A stretch of DNA of 14,291 bases from Cellulomonas sp. (GTDB taxonomy: Bacteria; Actinomycetota; Actinomycetes; Actinomycetales; Cellulomonadaceae), in contig DAIDJQ010000055.1 in the NCBI GenBank assembly GCA_027451305.1, positions 1 through 14,291 of the forward strand, written 5' to 3'. A model generated the notes under the pieces. That model saw only the letters and a program-made list of their open reading frames with translations. It was not told where the DNA came from and did no database searches. Shown here in pieces: positions 7,178 through 13,732 of this stretch. The position numbers and the translations under genes were made by a program. Within the stretch, counting starts at the first letter, position 1. Each line of letters opens with the position of its first letter.

Positions 7178-7210
7178 GGCCGTCGGACGGCGTGCCGCCG
7201 TCGACCGGCC
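7178..7210. terminator. Strong GC-rich hairpin between convergent lipoprotein genes (likely bidirectional terminator)
   Basis: GACGGCG (7186-7192) and CGCCGTC (7196-7202) form a perfect 7-bp stem with a 3-nt loop. It extends outward by GTC/GAC (7182-7184 with 7203-7205) and GGCC/GGCC (7178-7181 with 7207-7210) with single-base bulges. It lies in the 78-bp gap between two convergent stop codons, as expected for a shared terminator in a GC-rich actinobacterium, where T-runs are often absent. Confidence 0.5.
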
Positions 7211-7242
7211 GGGCCGGGCCGAGGTGGCTGCCGCCCCGCGTG

Positions 7243-8292
7243 CTACTGCCCGGGCTGCAGGCGCACGACGCTCGTGAGCGACGACGTCTTGCCGGCGGCG
7301 TCGGCGGTCTCCCCGCCGACGGCGTAGGCCGCCCCGCCGAGGACCGCGAGCCCCAGGTCCGACGCCGGCACCGGCAGGTGCCCGACGACGGTCGACGCCC
7401 CTGACGCCGGGTCGAACCGGTACACCGCGTCCTGGTGCGCGCCGGCGTGGACGCCGCCGACCAGCAGCACCGTGGTGCCCACGGTCACCGCAGCGGCGTG
7501 CGACAGCGTCAGGGGCAGGTGCGCGGCGACCGTCACGGCACCGGTGCTCAGGTCCACGCGCTGCACCTGGTCGGTCGGCGTGCCGTCGTGCTCGCCGCCG
7601 AACACCCACAGCGCACCCGCCGCCACGGTGGCCGCGGCGTAGCGGACGGTCGTCGTCAGGTGCGCCACCACCCGGAACGTGGTGCCGTCCGTCGTGGCCA
7701 GGACGTCCGACAGCTCGGTGCCGGCCGCGTACCCGCCGACCACGTAGGCCGTGCCGCCGTCCACCGCGACGGCGTGGTCGGAGCGCGGCTGCGGCAGGTG
7801 CCCCACGACGGTGCCGACGCCACCCGTGGTCGCGATGGCCTGCACGGGGTCGGTGGAGGCGCTCACGCCGCCTCCGATCACCATCGCGCGGCCGCCGAGC
7901 AACGCACCGCCGGCGTCGTGCGTCGCCTGGGCGAGGTGGCCCACCACGGTCACCGACCCCGTGTCCGGGGCGAGCGCCAGCACGGTGGCCGTGGTGGTGC
8001 CGGCGGTCAGGCCGCCGAGCAGCAGCAGGTGGTCCCCGACGGGCAGCACCACCATGCGGGACGACGGCGCCGGGAGCCGCACGGCGAGCGCGGTCACGGT
8101 GAGCGGTGCGGCTGCGGCCGCGGTGGTGGCGGACGACGTGGGGGCGCCGGGTGCCGCCGGCGAGCTCGGTGCCGCGGACGCGGCCGACTGCCGGGACACA
8201 GCAGGCGTCGGCGTCGCGGGGCTGCAGGCCGTGACGAGGCTCAGGGCCAGCACCGCCCCCGATCCGGCGGCCAGGGCTCGTCGTGCTGGCAT
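7243..8292 (-). CDS. Secreted Kelch-like six-bladed beta-propeller lipoprotein; function unknown
   Basis: A 349-residue lipoprotein with signal peptide and lipobox VTAC (Cys23), then a Ser/Ala/Pro/Thr-rich tether to about residue 63. The rest consists of six repeats of 46-47 residues. Di-glycines typical of Kelch blades fall at 93, 140, 186, 232, 279 and 326, and a V-x-G/A-H-L motif falls at about 117, 163, 209, 256 and 303. Blade interiors read like DHAVAVDGGTAYVVGGY and ALWVFGGEHDGT. This predicts a single six-bladed propeller filling the whole mature domain. The ATG has GGAGGA 3 nt upstream on the minus strand. Kelch propellers usually bind proteins or sugars, and no enzymatic residues are recognisable. 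It is convergent with the NHL/PQQ-like lipoprotein gene, making a pair of extracellular propellers, possibly acting together. It lies downstream of the MFS gene on the same strand after a 153-bp gap. Confidence 0.8.
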   Translation of the reverse strand: MPARRALAAGSGAVLALSLVTACSPATPTPAVSRQSAASAAPSSPAAPGAPTSSATTAAAAAPLTVTALAVRLPAPSSRMVVLPVGDHLLLLGGLTAGTTTATVLALAPDTGSVTVVGHLAQATHDAGGALLGGRAMVIGGGVSASTDPVQAIATTGGVGTVVGHLPQPRSDHAVAVDGGTAYVVGGYAAGTELSDVLATTDGTTFRVVAHLTTTVRYAAATVAAGALWVFGGEHDGTPTDQVQRVDLSTGAVTVAAHLPLTLSHAAAVTVGTTVLLVGGVHAGAHQDAVYRFDPASGASTVVGHLPVPASDLGLAVLGGAAYAVGGETADAAGKTSSLTSVVRLQPGQ

Positions 8293-8372
8293 GGGTCCTC
8301 CGTGGCGGGTCGTGGTGCGGCAGGTGCGCCGGTCGACGGATCGGGTGCTGCGCAGGCGCGGGCGACGAGGTC

Positions 8373-8409
8373 ACGACGTCCGGCGACACGCTCGCCTATC
8401 AGACGTCGT
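8373..8409. repeat. Perfect 8-bp inverted repeat in the MFS-Kelch intergenic region
   Basis: ACGACGTC (8373-8380) and GACGTCGT (8402-8409) are exact inverted copies 21 bp apart; each contains the palindrome GACGTC. The repeat lies 80-120 bp upstream of the Kelch lipoprotein gene and just downstream of the MFS stop. It could be a regulator site or an RNA hairpin ending the MFS transcript. I see no promoter here good enough to decide. Confidence 0.4.
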
Positions 8410-8445
8410 CAGGGCACGGCTGTCCACCGCGGCGTGGCGAGGACC

Positions 8446-10053
8446 TCAGCGAGCCGCGCGCCTCGGCAGCGCGAACGTCGCGGCCAGACCGACCGCCAGG
8501 GCGACGGCAGCCAGGCCCGTCGTCACCTGGCTGGCGTGAATCATGGCGTCCCCGGCCGCCACCGCGGCGGCGTGCATCCCGGGTGCAGCCTGCAGGCCCG
8601 CGACGGCCGTGCCCGCGCTGTCCTTCACCGCCGCGGTCAGCGTGTCGACGGCCGTCCCGGGCAGGCCGGCCGCGACCAGGTTCCGCCGCGTGGCGGCGGC
8701 GAGGCTCGAGACCAGCAGCCCGCCCAGCAGCGCGACGCCCAGCGCCGAGCCCAGCTGTCGCACGGTGCTCTGCAGCCCGGACGCCTGGCCGCTCTCGTCC
8801 ACCGGCACGTCGGAGAGCAGCAGCGAGGTCAGCTGGGCGGTCGCCATCCCCACACCGATCCCGTAGAGGAAGAGCCACAGGCAGAGGACGGCCGTGGTGA
8901 TGCCGGCCGAGAGGCTCAGCGCGAGCCCGCCGACCGCGATCGCCTCGAGGGCCAGCCCGGTCTGCACGATCGCCCGCTGGGACATCCGGCCGTTCAGCCG
9001 GGGCAGGGCACCGGAGACCAGGAACGTCCCCATCGCCAGGCAGAGGATCACCCCGCCGGTGCCCAGCGCGGTGTAGCCGAGCGTGCCCTGCAGCAGCAGC
9101 GGGAGCGTGAACAGCAGCCCGAACTCGCCGAAGGCGACGATCAGTGCCGCGACGATCCCGGCCCGGAAGGTGCGCACCTGCAGCAGCGAGAGGTCCACCA
9201 GCACGTGGCGCCCGGCAGCGGCCCGCCGGCTCTCGACAACGACGAACGCCGCCACCGCCGCGACGCCGCCCACCAGGGCGAACGGCACCGGCGACAGCGC
9301 ACCGGACGGTTGCCGCGTCCAGCCGAACCAGGAGGACTCGATGAGGGCGAAGACGACCCCGCCCATGCCCACGGCGCTCAGCAGCACGCCCCACGGGTCG
9401 CGTCCCGGTGCCGCGGTCGCGTCCCGTGTCTCCGGCAGCGCCCGGACGATGCCGACGAGCACGAGCAGCCCGACGGGGATGTTGAGCCAGAACGCCCACC
9501 GCCAGGACACGTCCGTGGCGAGCCAGCCGCCGACCAGCGGCCCGATGGCCGCCATGCCGCCGATGGCCGACCCCCAGACGGCGAACCCGATCGCCCGGGC
9601 CCGACCGGTGAACATGGCGTTCAGCGTCGACAGGGTGCTGGGCACCACCATCGCGGCACCCAGCCCCTGGACCAGCCGGGCGACGATGAGCTGAGCTGCG
9701 CCGCCGCTGAGGCCCGCGACGAGCGAGGCTGCCATGAACAGGACGATCCCGGCGGCGAACAGCCGCCGTCGGCCGTGCAGGTCCCCGAGCCGGCCGACCG
9801 TGATCAGCACGGCGGCGAACACCAGGGCGTACGACGCGTTCAGCCACTGCGCATCCGCCGCCGTCAGGTGCAGGTCCTTCATGACCACGGGCAGGGCGAC
9901 GTTGACGATCGTGGCGTCCATGATGACGACGGCCACCCCGAACCCCACGGTCAGGAGTGCGGCCCAGCCCCGCCGGTCGAGCGTGTGCGTGCCGGGGGCG
10001 AGGGGTGCAGGGGGTGCGGTGACGCCCGACCCGGGCGTGGTCTCGTTGCTCAC
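8446..10053 (-). CDS. DHA2-family (EmrB/QacA-type, 14-TM) MFS drug exporter
   Basis: A 535-residue major facilitator with the length and hydrophobic pattern of 14-TM proton-driven exporters. Seen: TM1 motif IMDATIVNVALPVVM (44-58) with the membrane Asp46, typical of DHA2; motif A GRLGDLHGRRRLF (87-99) in the loop between TM2 and TM3; GLGAAMVVPSTLSTLNAMF; and motif C GPLVGGWL (171-178), the antiporter signature. The start is GTG at 10053; there is no Shine-Dalgarno, and the promoter -10 ends only 7 nt upstream, so the mRNA is probably leaderless. Divergent from a TetR-family regulator with a palindrome inside the promoter, so export is likely induced when that repressor binds a toxic compound. 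Substrate cannot be told from sequence; homologues confer resistance to dyes, antibiotics or disinfectants. Confidence 0.93.
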   Translation of the reverse strand: MSNETTPGSGVTAPPAPLAPGTHTLDRRGWAALLTVGFGVAVVIMDATIVNVALPVVMKDLHLTAADAQWLNASYALVFAAVLITVGRLGDLHGRRRLFAAGIVLFMAASLVAGLSGGAAQLIVARLVQGLGAAMVVPSTLSTLNAMFTGRARAIGFAVWGSAIGGMAAIGPLVGGWLATDVSWRWAFWLNIPVGLLVLVGIVRALPETRDATAAPGRDPWGVLLSAVGMGGVVFALIESSWFGWTRQPSGALSPVPFALVGGVAAVAAFVVVESRRAAAGRHVLVDLSLLQVRTFRAGIVAALIVAFGEFGLLFTLPLLLQGTLGYTALGTGGVILCLAMGTFLVSGALPRLNGRMSQRAIVQTGLALEAIAVGGLALSLSAGITTAVLCLWLFLYGIGVGMATAQLTSLLLSDVPVDESGQASGLQSTVRQLGSALGVALLGGLLVSSLAAATRRNLVAAGLPGTAVDTLTAAVKDSAGTAVAGLQAAPGMHAAAVAAGDAMIHASQVTTGLAAVALAVGLAATFALPRRAAR

Positions 10054-10060
10054 GACGCTG

Positions 10061-10090
10061 ACTTTACCGACATGATGTCGATAACATCAA
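10061..10090 (-). promoter_or_regulatory. MFS exporter promoter, predicted to give a leaderless mRNA
   Basis: Read on the minus strand: -35 TTGATG (10090-10085), 18-bp spacer, -10 TAAAGT (10066-10061), then 7 nt to the first base of the GTG start at 10053. Transcription should therefore begin at or within a base or so of the start codon. The absence of a Shine-Dalgarno agrees with this. Confidence 0.55.
10064..10084. promoter_or_regulatory. Operator 1: near-perfect 21-bp palindrome inside the MFS promoter (probable TetR-family site)
   Basis: Arms TTA-C-CGACAT and ATGTCG-A-TAA around a central G at 10074; 9 of 10 symmetric positions pair. The inner 13 bp (10068-10080) are perfect. It fills the spacer and touches the -10 hexamer, so bound repressor would block RNA polymerase. 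Its length suits a TetR-family dimer. Confidence 0.7.
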
Positions 10091-10111
10091 TCGTTGGCAC
10101 CCGGATGGTCC

Positions 10112-10131
10112 CGACATCTCGTCGCTATCAT
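10112..10131. promoter_or_regulatory. Operator 2: diverged copy of operator 1 next to the TetR-gene -10
   Basis: CGACATCTCGTCG (10112-10124) matches the operator 1 core at 10 of 13 positions, and the similarity runs on (CTATCAT against ATAACAT). Its own symmetry is weaker, with four outer pairs intact. Centre-to-centre distance is 44 bp, about four helical turns. A candidate -10, TATCAT, lies at 10126-10131 for the plus-strand regulator gene, with no clear -35. Suggests autorepression. Confidence 0.45.
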
Positions 10132-10194
10132 GACGGTCGTCGACGCCGGCCGGCCCCCGGCCGCGCCGATCCCGGACCGGCTGTGAGGAGCCCC

Positions 10195-10785
10195 GTGCCC
10201 AAGATCCAGGCACCGACCGTCGTCGAGCACCGCGCCGCCCAGCGGGCGACCCTGCTCGACGCGGCCCGGAGCCTGCTGTCGGAGGGCGCGACCGAGGCCC
10301 CCGGGCTCGCCGACGTCGCCCAGCGGGCCGGGCTCGCCCGGTCGAGCGTCTACTCCTACTTCGGCTCGCGGGAGGACCTGCTGGACGCCCTGGTGGCCGA
10401 CACGTTCCCGCGGTGGTCCCGCTACGTGCACGAGCGGATGGCCCGGCAGCGGACACCGGGCGGCAAGGTCCTCGCCTACGTCGACGCCAACGTGCACCTC
10501 GTCGCCCGCGGGGACCACGCCCTCGCCATGGCGCTCTCGTCGATCGCGCGCTCGGACACGCTCGCCGCCTCGAGCCGGCTGCTGCACGACGAGCTGCGCA
10601 CACCGCTCGTCGCCGCACTCCGCGAGCACGGCAGCACCGATCCGGACCGCACCGCCGAGCTGGTCCAGGCCTTGGTCTTCGCCGTGAGCCGGATGGTCGA
10701 GGAGGGCGCCGGCGAGCGCCGTGCCCGTGCGCTCGCGCACGAGCTGCTGGGTCCCTACCTGCGCCCGGACCCGCCCCGCCCCTGA
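10195..10785 (+). CDS. TetR/AcrR-family transcriptional regulator of the divergent MFS exporter
   Basis: A 196-residue TetR-family protein. The N-terminal helix-turn-helix domain spans about residues 14-63, with the HTH at LADVAQRAGLARSSVYSYFGSREDLLDAL (38-66) including the characteristic Y-x-Y-F recognition end. The remainder is an all-helical ligand-binding and dimer domain of ordinary length. GTG at 10195 is chosen because GAGGAG (10185-10190) lies 4 nt upstream; the reading frame is open far upstream but that part overlaps the exporter gene antisense and is not coding-like. Divergent placement and two palindromic sites in the shared gap suggest that it represses the exporter and itself. 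The last 31 bp overlap the 3' end of the convergent SHOCT gene. The ligand is presumably a substrate of the exporter. Confidence 0.92.
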   Translation: MPKIQAPTVVEHRAAQRATLLDAARSLLSEGATEAPGLADVAQRAGLARSSVYSYFGSREDLLDALVADTFPRWSRYVHERMARQRTPGGKVLAYVDANVHLVARGDHALAMALSSIARSDTLAASSRLLHDELRTPLVAALREHGSTDPDRTAELVQALVFAVSRMVEEGAGERRARALAHELLGPYLRPDPPRP

Positions 10786-11054
10786 CGGCGGAGCACGTCC
10801 GTACGCTCCACCAGCTCCGCCCGGTCGATCTCACCCCGCGCGTACCGCGCGCGGACGATCTCCTGCGCAGGATCCGCGGGACCTGCGGCGGCGGCTCCCG
10901 GGACGGCCGGCGCGAGCGCGCGCCGCAGCATCCGCAGCGCGACGGGGATCGCGGCCGCCCAGAACGCCAGGTAGGCGGCCATCGACACCAGGCCCAGCGC
11001 CCGGGAGTCCCGGCGCGCCAGCAGCGCGCCGCTGTGCTCGTAGTACGGGTGCAT
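10755..11054 (-). CDS. Small membrane protein with C-terminal SHOCT domain
   Basis: A 99-residue protein. Residues 19-42 (RALGLVSMAAYLAFWAAAIP and onward) form one membrane helix. After an Ala/Pro linker, residues 63-90 (QEIVRARYARGEIDRAELVERTDVLRR region) match the SHOCT pattern, a short C-terminal helical module found on many bacterial membrane proteins and thought to mediate oligomerisation. ATG at 11054 follows GGGGAG with 5-nt spacing. It begins 11 bp after the radical SAM stop, so the two probably share a transcript. The stop (TAG) lies inside the last codons of the convergent TetR gene, a 31-bp overlap. Role unknown; adjacency suggests an accessory to the radical SAM protein or to the membrane protein further upstream. 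Confidence 0.8.
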   Translation of the reverse strand: MHPYYEHSGALLARRDSRALGLVSMAAYLAFWAAAIPVALRMLRRALAPAVPGAAAAGPADPAQEIVRARYARGEIDRAELVERTDVLRRQGRGGSGRR

Positions 11055-11065
11055 GCTCGCTCCCC

Positions 11066-12403
11066 TCAGCCCCGCCGGCCGCTCGTCGGGAGCCGGCGTT
11101 CCATCAGCCCGCAGGCCAGCCGCCACGCCAGGCCGCTGCGGCCCCGCTCGGGACGGGCCCACAGGCCGCGGCCTGCGGACGGGCCAGGCCCTGCGTCCGC
11201 CTCGTGCTCGCGCAGCATCTGCGCCCAGAGCGGCTCGATCAGCCGGTACGTCACCCCACGCTCGAGGTCGTGGAACACGTCGTACCCGCGGACGGTGAGC
11301 CGCAGCCTGCCGTCGACGGGTGCCACGAGCCCCGCGGCCCGCGCCATCAGCATCGCCGCGCGCACCGGCCCGCCGCCCACCGCCCCGTACGCCGCGGTGA
11401 GGGCGTCGACGTCCACCGCCCCGGAGTAGGCCTGCCAGAACGCCTCGTACCAGGCGCCCGCGACCGGCCCGAGGTGGAACCGCCGGGCCACGGGCAGCCG
11501 GTCCTGCGCCACCGCCGAGGCATAGGCCGCCAGCCCGAAGTGGTTCACCAGGAAGTCCCGGCCGGTGACCGACGTGGCGCCTGCACCCATGCCGAGGAAC
11601 CGGCGGCGGGTGATCGACGTGTACGGCTCGCCGCCCACCCGGTTGAACGTCCACACCGAACGACGCTCGTACCCCGCGTGCCGGGCGAGCTCGGTCACCT
11701 GCGACAGCACGGCGTGCTCCCGCCGGCGCGCGTGCTGCGCCGTGCCGAAGGGGGTGTAGCCGAACCGCATCAACGGGTACGTGGACACCTGGTCCACACC
11801 CGCCGCGAAGCACTCCGCGACGTCGTCGAGGAACGCGCCCGCGGCGACCACGGCGGTCTGCTCCGGTCCCTCCAGCGCGACGTCGACGATGAGGTCGACG
11901 TCGACCAGGGCGAAGCGTCCGACCGCCGCGCGCACGGCCGCGCGGGAGGCCGCCGCGTCGTGCGGGCGCCCGGGGCGGCGCAGCACCGGGTCGTGGAAGG
12001 ACTGCGCACCGATGCTCACCGCGTCGAACCCCGCCGCGGCGAGCCGGTCGAGACGCGCGGGCGTGGCGTGGGTCGGGAGCACCTCGACGGCCCGACGGCC
12101 CGCGGTCGGTACCCGCTCGACGAGATCGGCCAGCGCCTCGGGGAACAGGGTGGGCGTGCCTCCGCCGACGTACAGCGAGGTGAACGGCCCGAACCTGGCC
12201 CCGTGCGCGTCGACGAGCGCGTCGACCTCCCGCCGGAGCGCCGCGAGGTACGGCGTGCTGCGCTCCTCGCTCGCGGGCACCTTGTTGTACGGGCAGAACG
12301 GGCAGATCGACGTGCAGAAGGGGATGTGCACGTACGCGCCCGCTGCCGTGTCGAGCAGTCGCACCACGTCCCGAGCCCCCGCGAGCGACGTCCCGACGGC
12401 CAT
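11066..12403 (-). CDS. HemN-like radical SAM protein (coproporphyrinogen III oxidase family-like, function unassigned)
   Basis: A 445-residue radical SAM enzyme. YVHIPFCTSICPFCPYNK holds the cluster cysteines Cys30, Cys34 and Cys37 in the C-x3-C-x2-C spacing, and GGGTPT at 80-85 contacts SAM, both as in HemN/HemW. Further family-like segments are FDAVSIGAQSFHDPVLR, the DVDLIVDVALEGPEQT stretch, and a C-terminal region with RRRFLGMGAGATSVTG in the place of HemW's GxGxGAHS loop. The third cysteine is followed by Pro-Tyr-Asn-Lys rather than the usual Asp-Phe, and the C-terminal half diverges from HemN and HemW, so I do not assign a heme role; a heme chaperone, a porphyrin-modifying enzyme or a class C-type methyltransferase are all open. 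The ATG start has only a weak AGGG about 10 nt upstream. It leads the SHOCT gene by 11 bp. Cytoplasmic 4Fe-4S enzyme. Confidence 0.85.
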   Translation of the reverse strand: MAVGTSLAGARDVVRLLDTAAGAYVHIPFCTSICPFCPYNKVPASEERSTPYLAALRREVDALVDAHGARFGPFTSLYVGGGTPTLFPEALADLVERVPTAGRRAVEVLPTHATPARLDRLAAAGFDAVSIGAQSFHDPVLRRPGRPHDAAASRAAVRAAVGRFALVDVDLIVDVALEGPEQTAVVAAGAFLDDVAECFAAGVDQVSTYPLMRFGYTPFGTAQHARRREHAVLSQVTELARHAGYERRSVWTFNRVGGEPYTSITRRRFLGMGAGATSVTGRDFLVNHFGLAAYASAVAQDRLPVARRFHLGPVAGAWYEAFWQAYSGAVDVDALTAAYGAVGGGPVRAAMLMARAAGLVAPVDGRLRLTVRGYDVFHDLERGVTYRLIEPLWAQMLREHEADAGPGPSAGRGLWARPERGRSGLAWRLACGLMERRLPTSGRRG

Positions 12404-12454
12404 CGCACCCGCCCTCGCTCGCCGAACCGCCCGTCGACCGGACCGGCGCCGCGG

Positions 12455-13570
12455 TCACGTGACCCCGGCACCGCCCGCCCGGGCCGTCCGGCGACGGCCC
12501 ACCACCACGGCGGCTGCCGTACCACCCAGCAGGACCAGGCCGGCGACCAGGAACGTCAGCGCCGGCCCGAGCGTCCGGTTGCCCAGCAGGACCACCGCGA
12601 AGAACACCGCACCGACCGCACCGACCACCCACGGCCACGCCGGGTCCTTCAGGTACGTCAGCACGGCCGCGACTGCGAGCACGCCGAGGAGTGCCGCCGC
12701 GAGCGGCTGTCCGCGCCCCGCCGTCGTCATCGCACCCATCAACGCCGCCGCCATGCCGAGCGCCACGCCGAGCTCGCGGTGCGGCTGCAACCGGGACACG
12801 CCCCAGGCCCACGCCGCTCCGTACGCGAGGAGCAGGCCGCCACGCAGCACGTCCACGGCCGCCCAGTCGAAGGTGCTGCCCGGTCCCTCGTCGACCGGGG
12901 CCGGCATGGCGGCGCCCGGGACGGCGACCATCAGCGCCGCACCCGCCGCGAAGACCGCCAGCTCGGTCAGCACGCTCGGCGCCACCAGCGTGACGCCGAC
13001 CATCAGCACCAGGGCGACGGCGGCTGCCGCGACGGGCATCCAGCGCCCGTTGGTCACCAGCAGCGCGGTGGTGGCCGTCGCGAGCGCGGCGGCCAGGGTG
13101 AGCACCACGCTGCCGGAGCGCCGTCGCACCGCGTGCCCGGTCTCGGCCGCCACGGTGCGGTGCGGTCGCACGGGCCAGGCGACCACGAGGCCGGCCACCA
13201 GCGCGACGGCCGTCAGCCCGCCGGCCAGCAGCAGCTGCGTGCTGCGGGACATGCCCGACCACTGCTGCTGGACCACGACCCCCACGGCCGCGAGCACGAA
13301 GGCGCTGCCGAGGTACACGGCCGCCTCGAGCAGCCGGCCGTGCCAGGTCGGCGCGGCGTGCGGCGGTGGTGGCGGTGGTGCGGCCGGGGCCGCTGGGACC
13401 GGGCCCACCCCTGCTCGGGCGACCGCGGTGAGCACCGCCTCGGCCTGTCCCGCGCTCAGCGTCCCGTCCGCGACGAGCGCTGCGAGCGCCGCCTCGACCG
13501 GTCCGCGCGAAGGGTGGCTGCCGGGCGGGTCCAGAGCCGGTCCGGCTGGTGGAACGGGTGTCGTCGTCAT
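12455..13570 (-). CDS. Multi-pass membrane protein of unknown function (DUF2157-like N-terminus)
   Basis: A 371-residue protein. Residues 1-75 are soluble: a Pro-rich start, a short helical element VEAALAALVADGTLSAGQAEAVLTAV (25-50) that resembles the helix-loop-helix at the start of DUF2157/SHOCT-like proteins, and a run of six prolines at 65-70. From about residue 80 to the end come roughly ten hydrophobic segments. ATG at 13570 is preferred: AGGGAG lies 7 nt upstream, whereas an in-frame GTG 18 bp further out has no ribosome site. It is followed after 51 bp by the radical SAM gene on the same strand, so co-transcription is possible. No transporter or enzyme motif is visible, so the function is unassigned. 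Confidence 0.75.
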   Translation of the reverse strand: MTTTPVPPAGPALDPPGSHPSRGPVEAALAALVADGTLSAGQAEAVLTAVARAGVGPVPAAPAAPPPPPPHAAPTWHGRLLEAAVYLGSAFVLAAVGVVVQQQWSGMSRSTQLLLAGGLTAVALVAGLVVAWPVRPHRTVAAETGHAVRRRSGSVVLTLAAALATATTALLVTNGRWMPVAAAAVALVLMVGVTLVAPSVLTELAVFAAGAALMVAVPGAAMPAPVDEGPGSTFDWAAVDVLRGGLLLAYGAAWAWGVSRLQPHRELGVALGMAAALMGAMTTAGRGQPLAAALLGVLAVAAVLTYLKDPAWPWVVGAVGAVFFAVVLLGNRTLGPALTFLVAGLVLLGGTAAAVVVGRRRTARAGGAGVT

Positions 13571-13732
13571 CGCTGACTCCCTGCTCACGCGCTGCGCGAG
13601 TCCTGCTACCAGCCTCCTCCTGCGGCGCGCCGGCGCAAGCCCTGCCCGGGTGAGTCCGCCCGAGCAGCGCGAACCACGCAGGACGGACGCCCGACCGACC
13701 CGGCACCCCGAGGCACAGAGGCCCCGAGAACC

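Noticed and set aside
8321..8445. Minus-strand promoter for the Kelch gene with TGGACA and GATAGG
   Set aside because: The spacing is about 20 bp and the -10 match is poor, which is not enough to call it.
7435..10194. Very long plus-strand open frame ahead of the TetR gene
   Set aside because: It is the antisense shadow of the Kelch and MFS genes in GC-rich DNA. A GTG with a strong ribosome site at 10195 marks the true start.
11066..12403. Assigning the radical SAM protein as hemN, hemW or chuW
   Set aside because: The cluster spacing agrees, but the residues after the cysteines and the C-terminal half differ. There is no other heme gene in the window.
13360..13385. GGC/GGT-rich simple repeat as a functional repeat element
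   Set aside because: It is the coding sequence of a six-proline run in the membrane protein linker, so it needs no separate explanation.
13589..13732. Terminator for gatD or promoter for the membrane-protein gene
   Set aside because: Only 4-5 bp stems and duplicated CCCCGAG words are present, with no stem and no -35/-10 pair at acceptable spacing.
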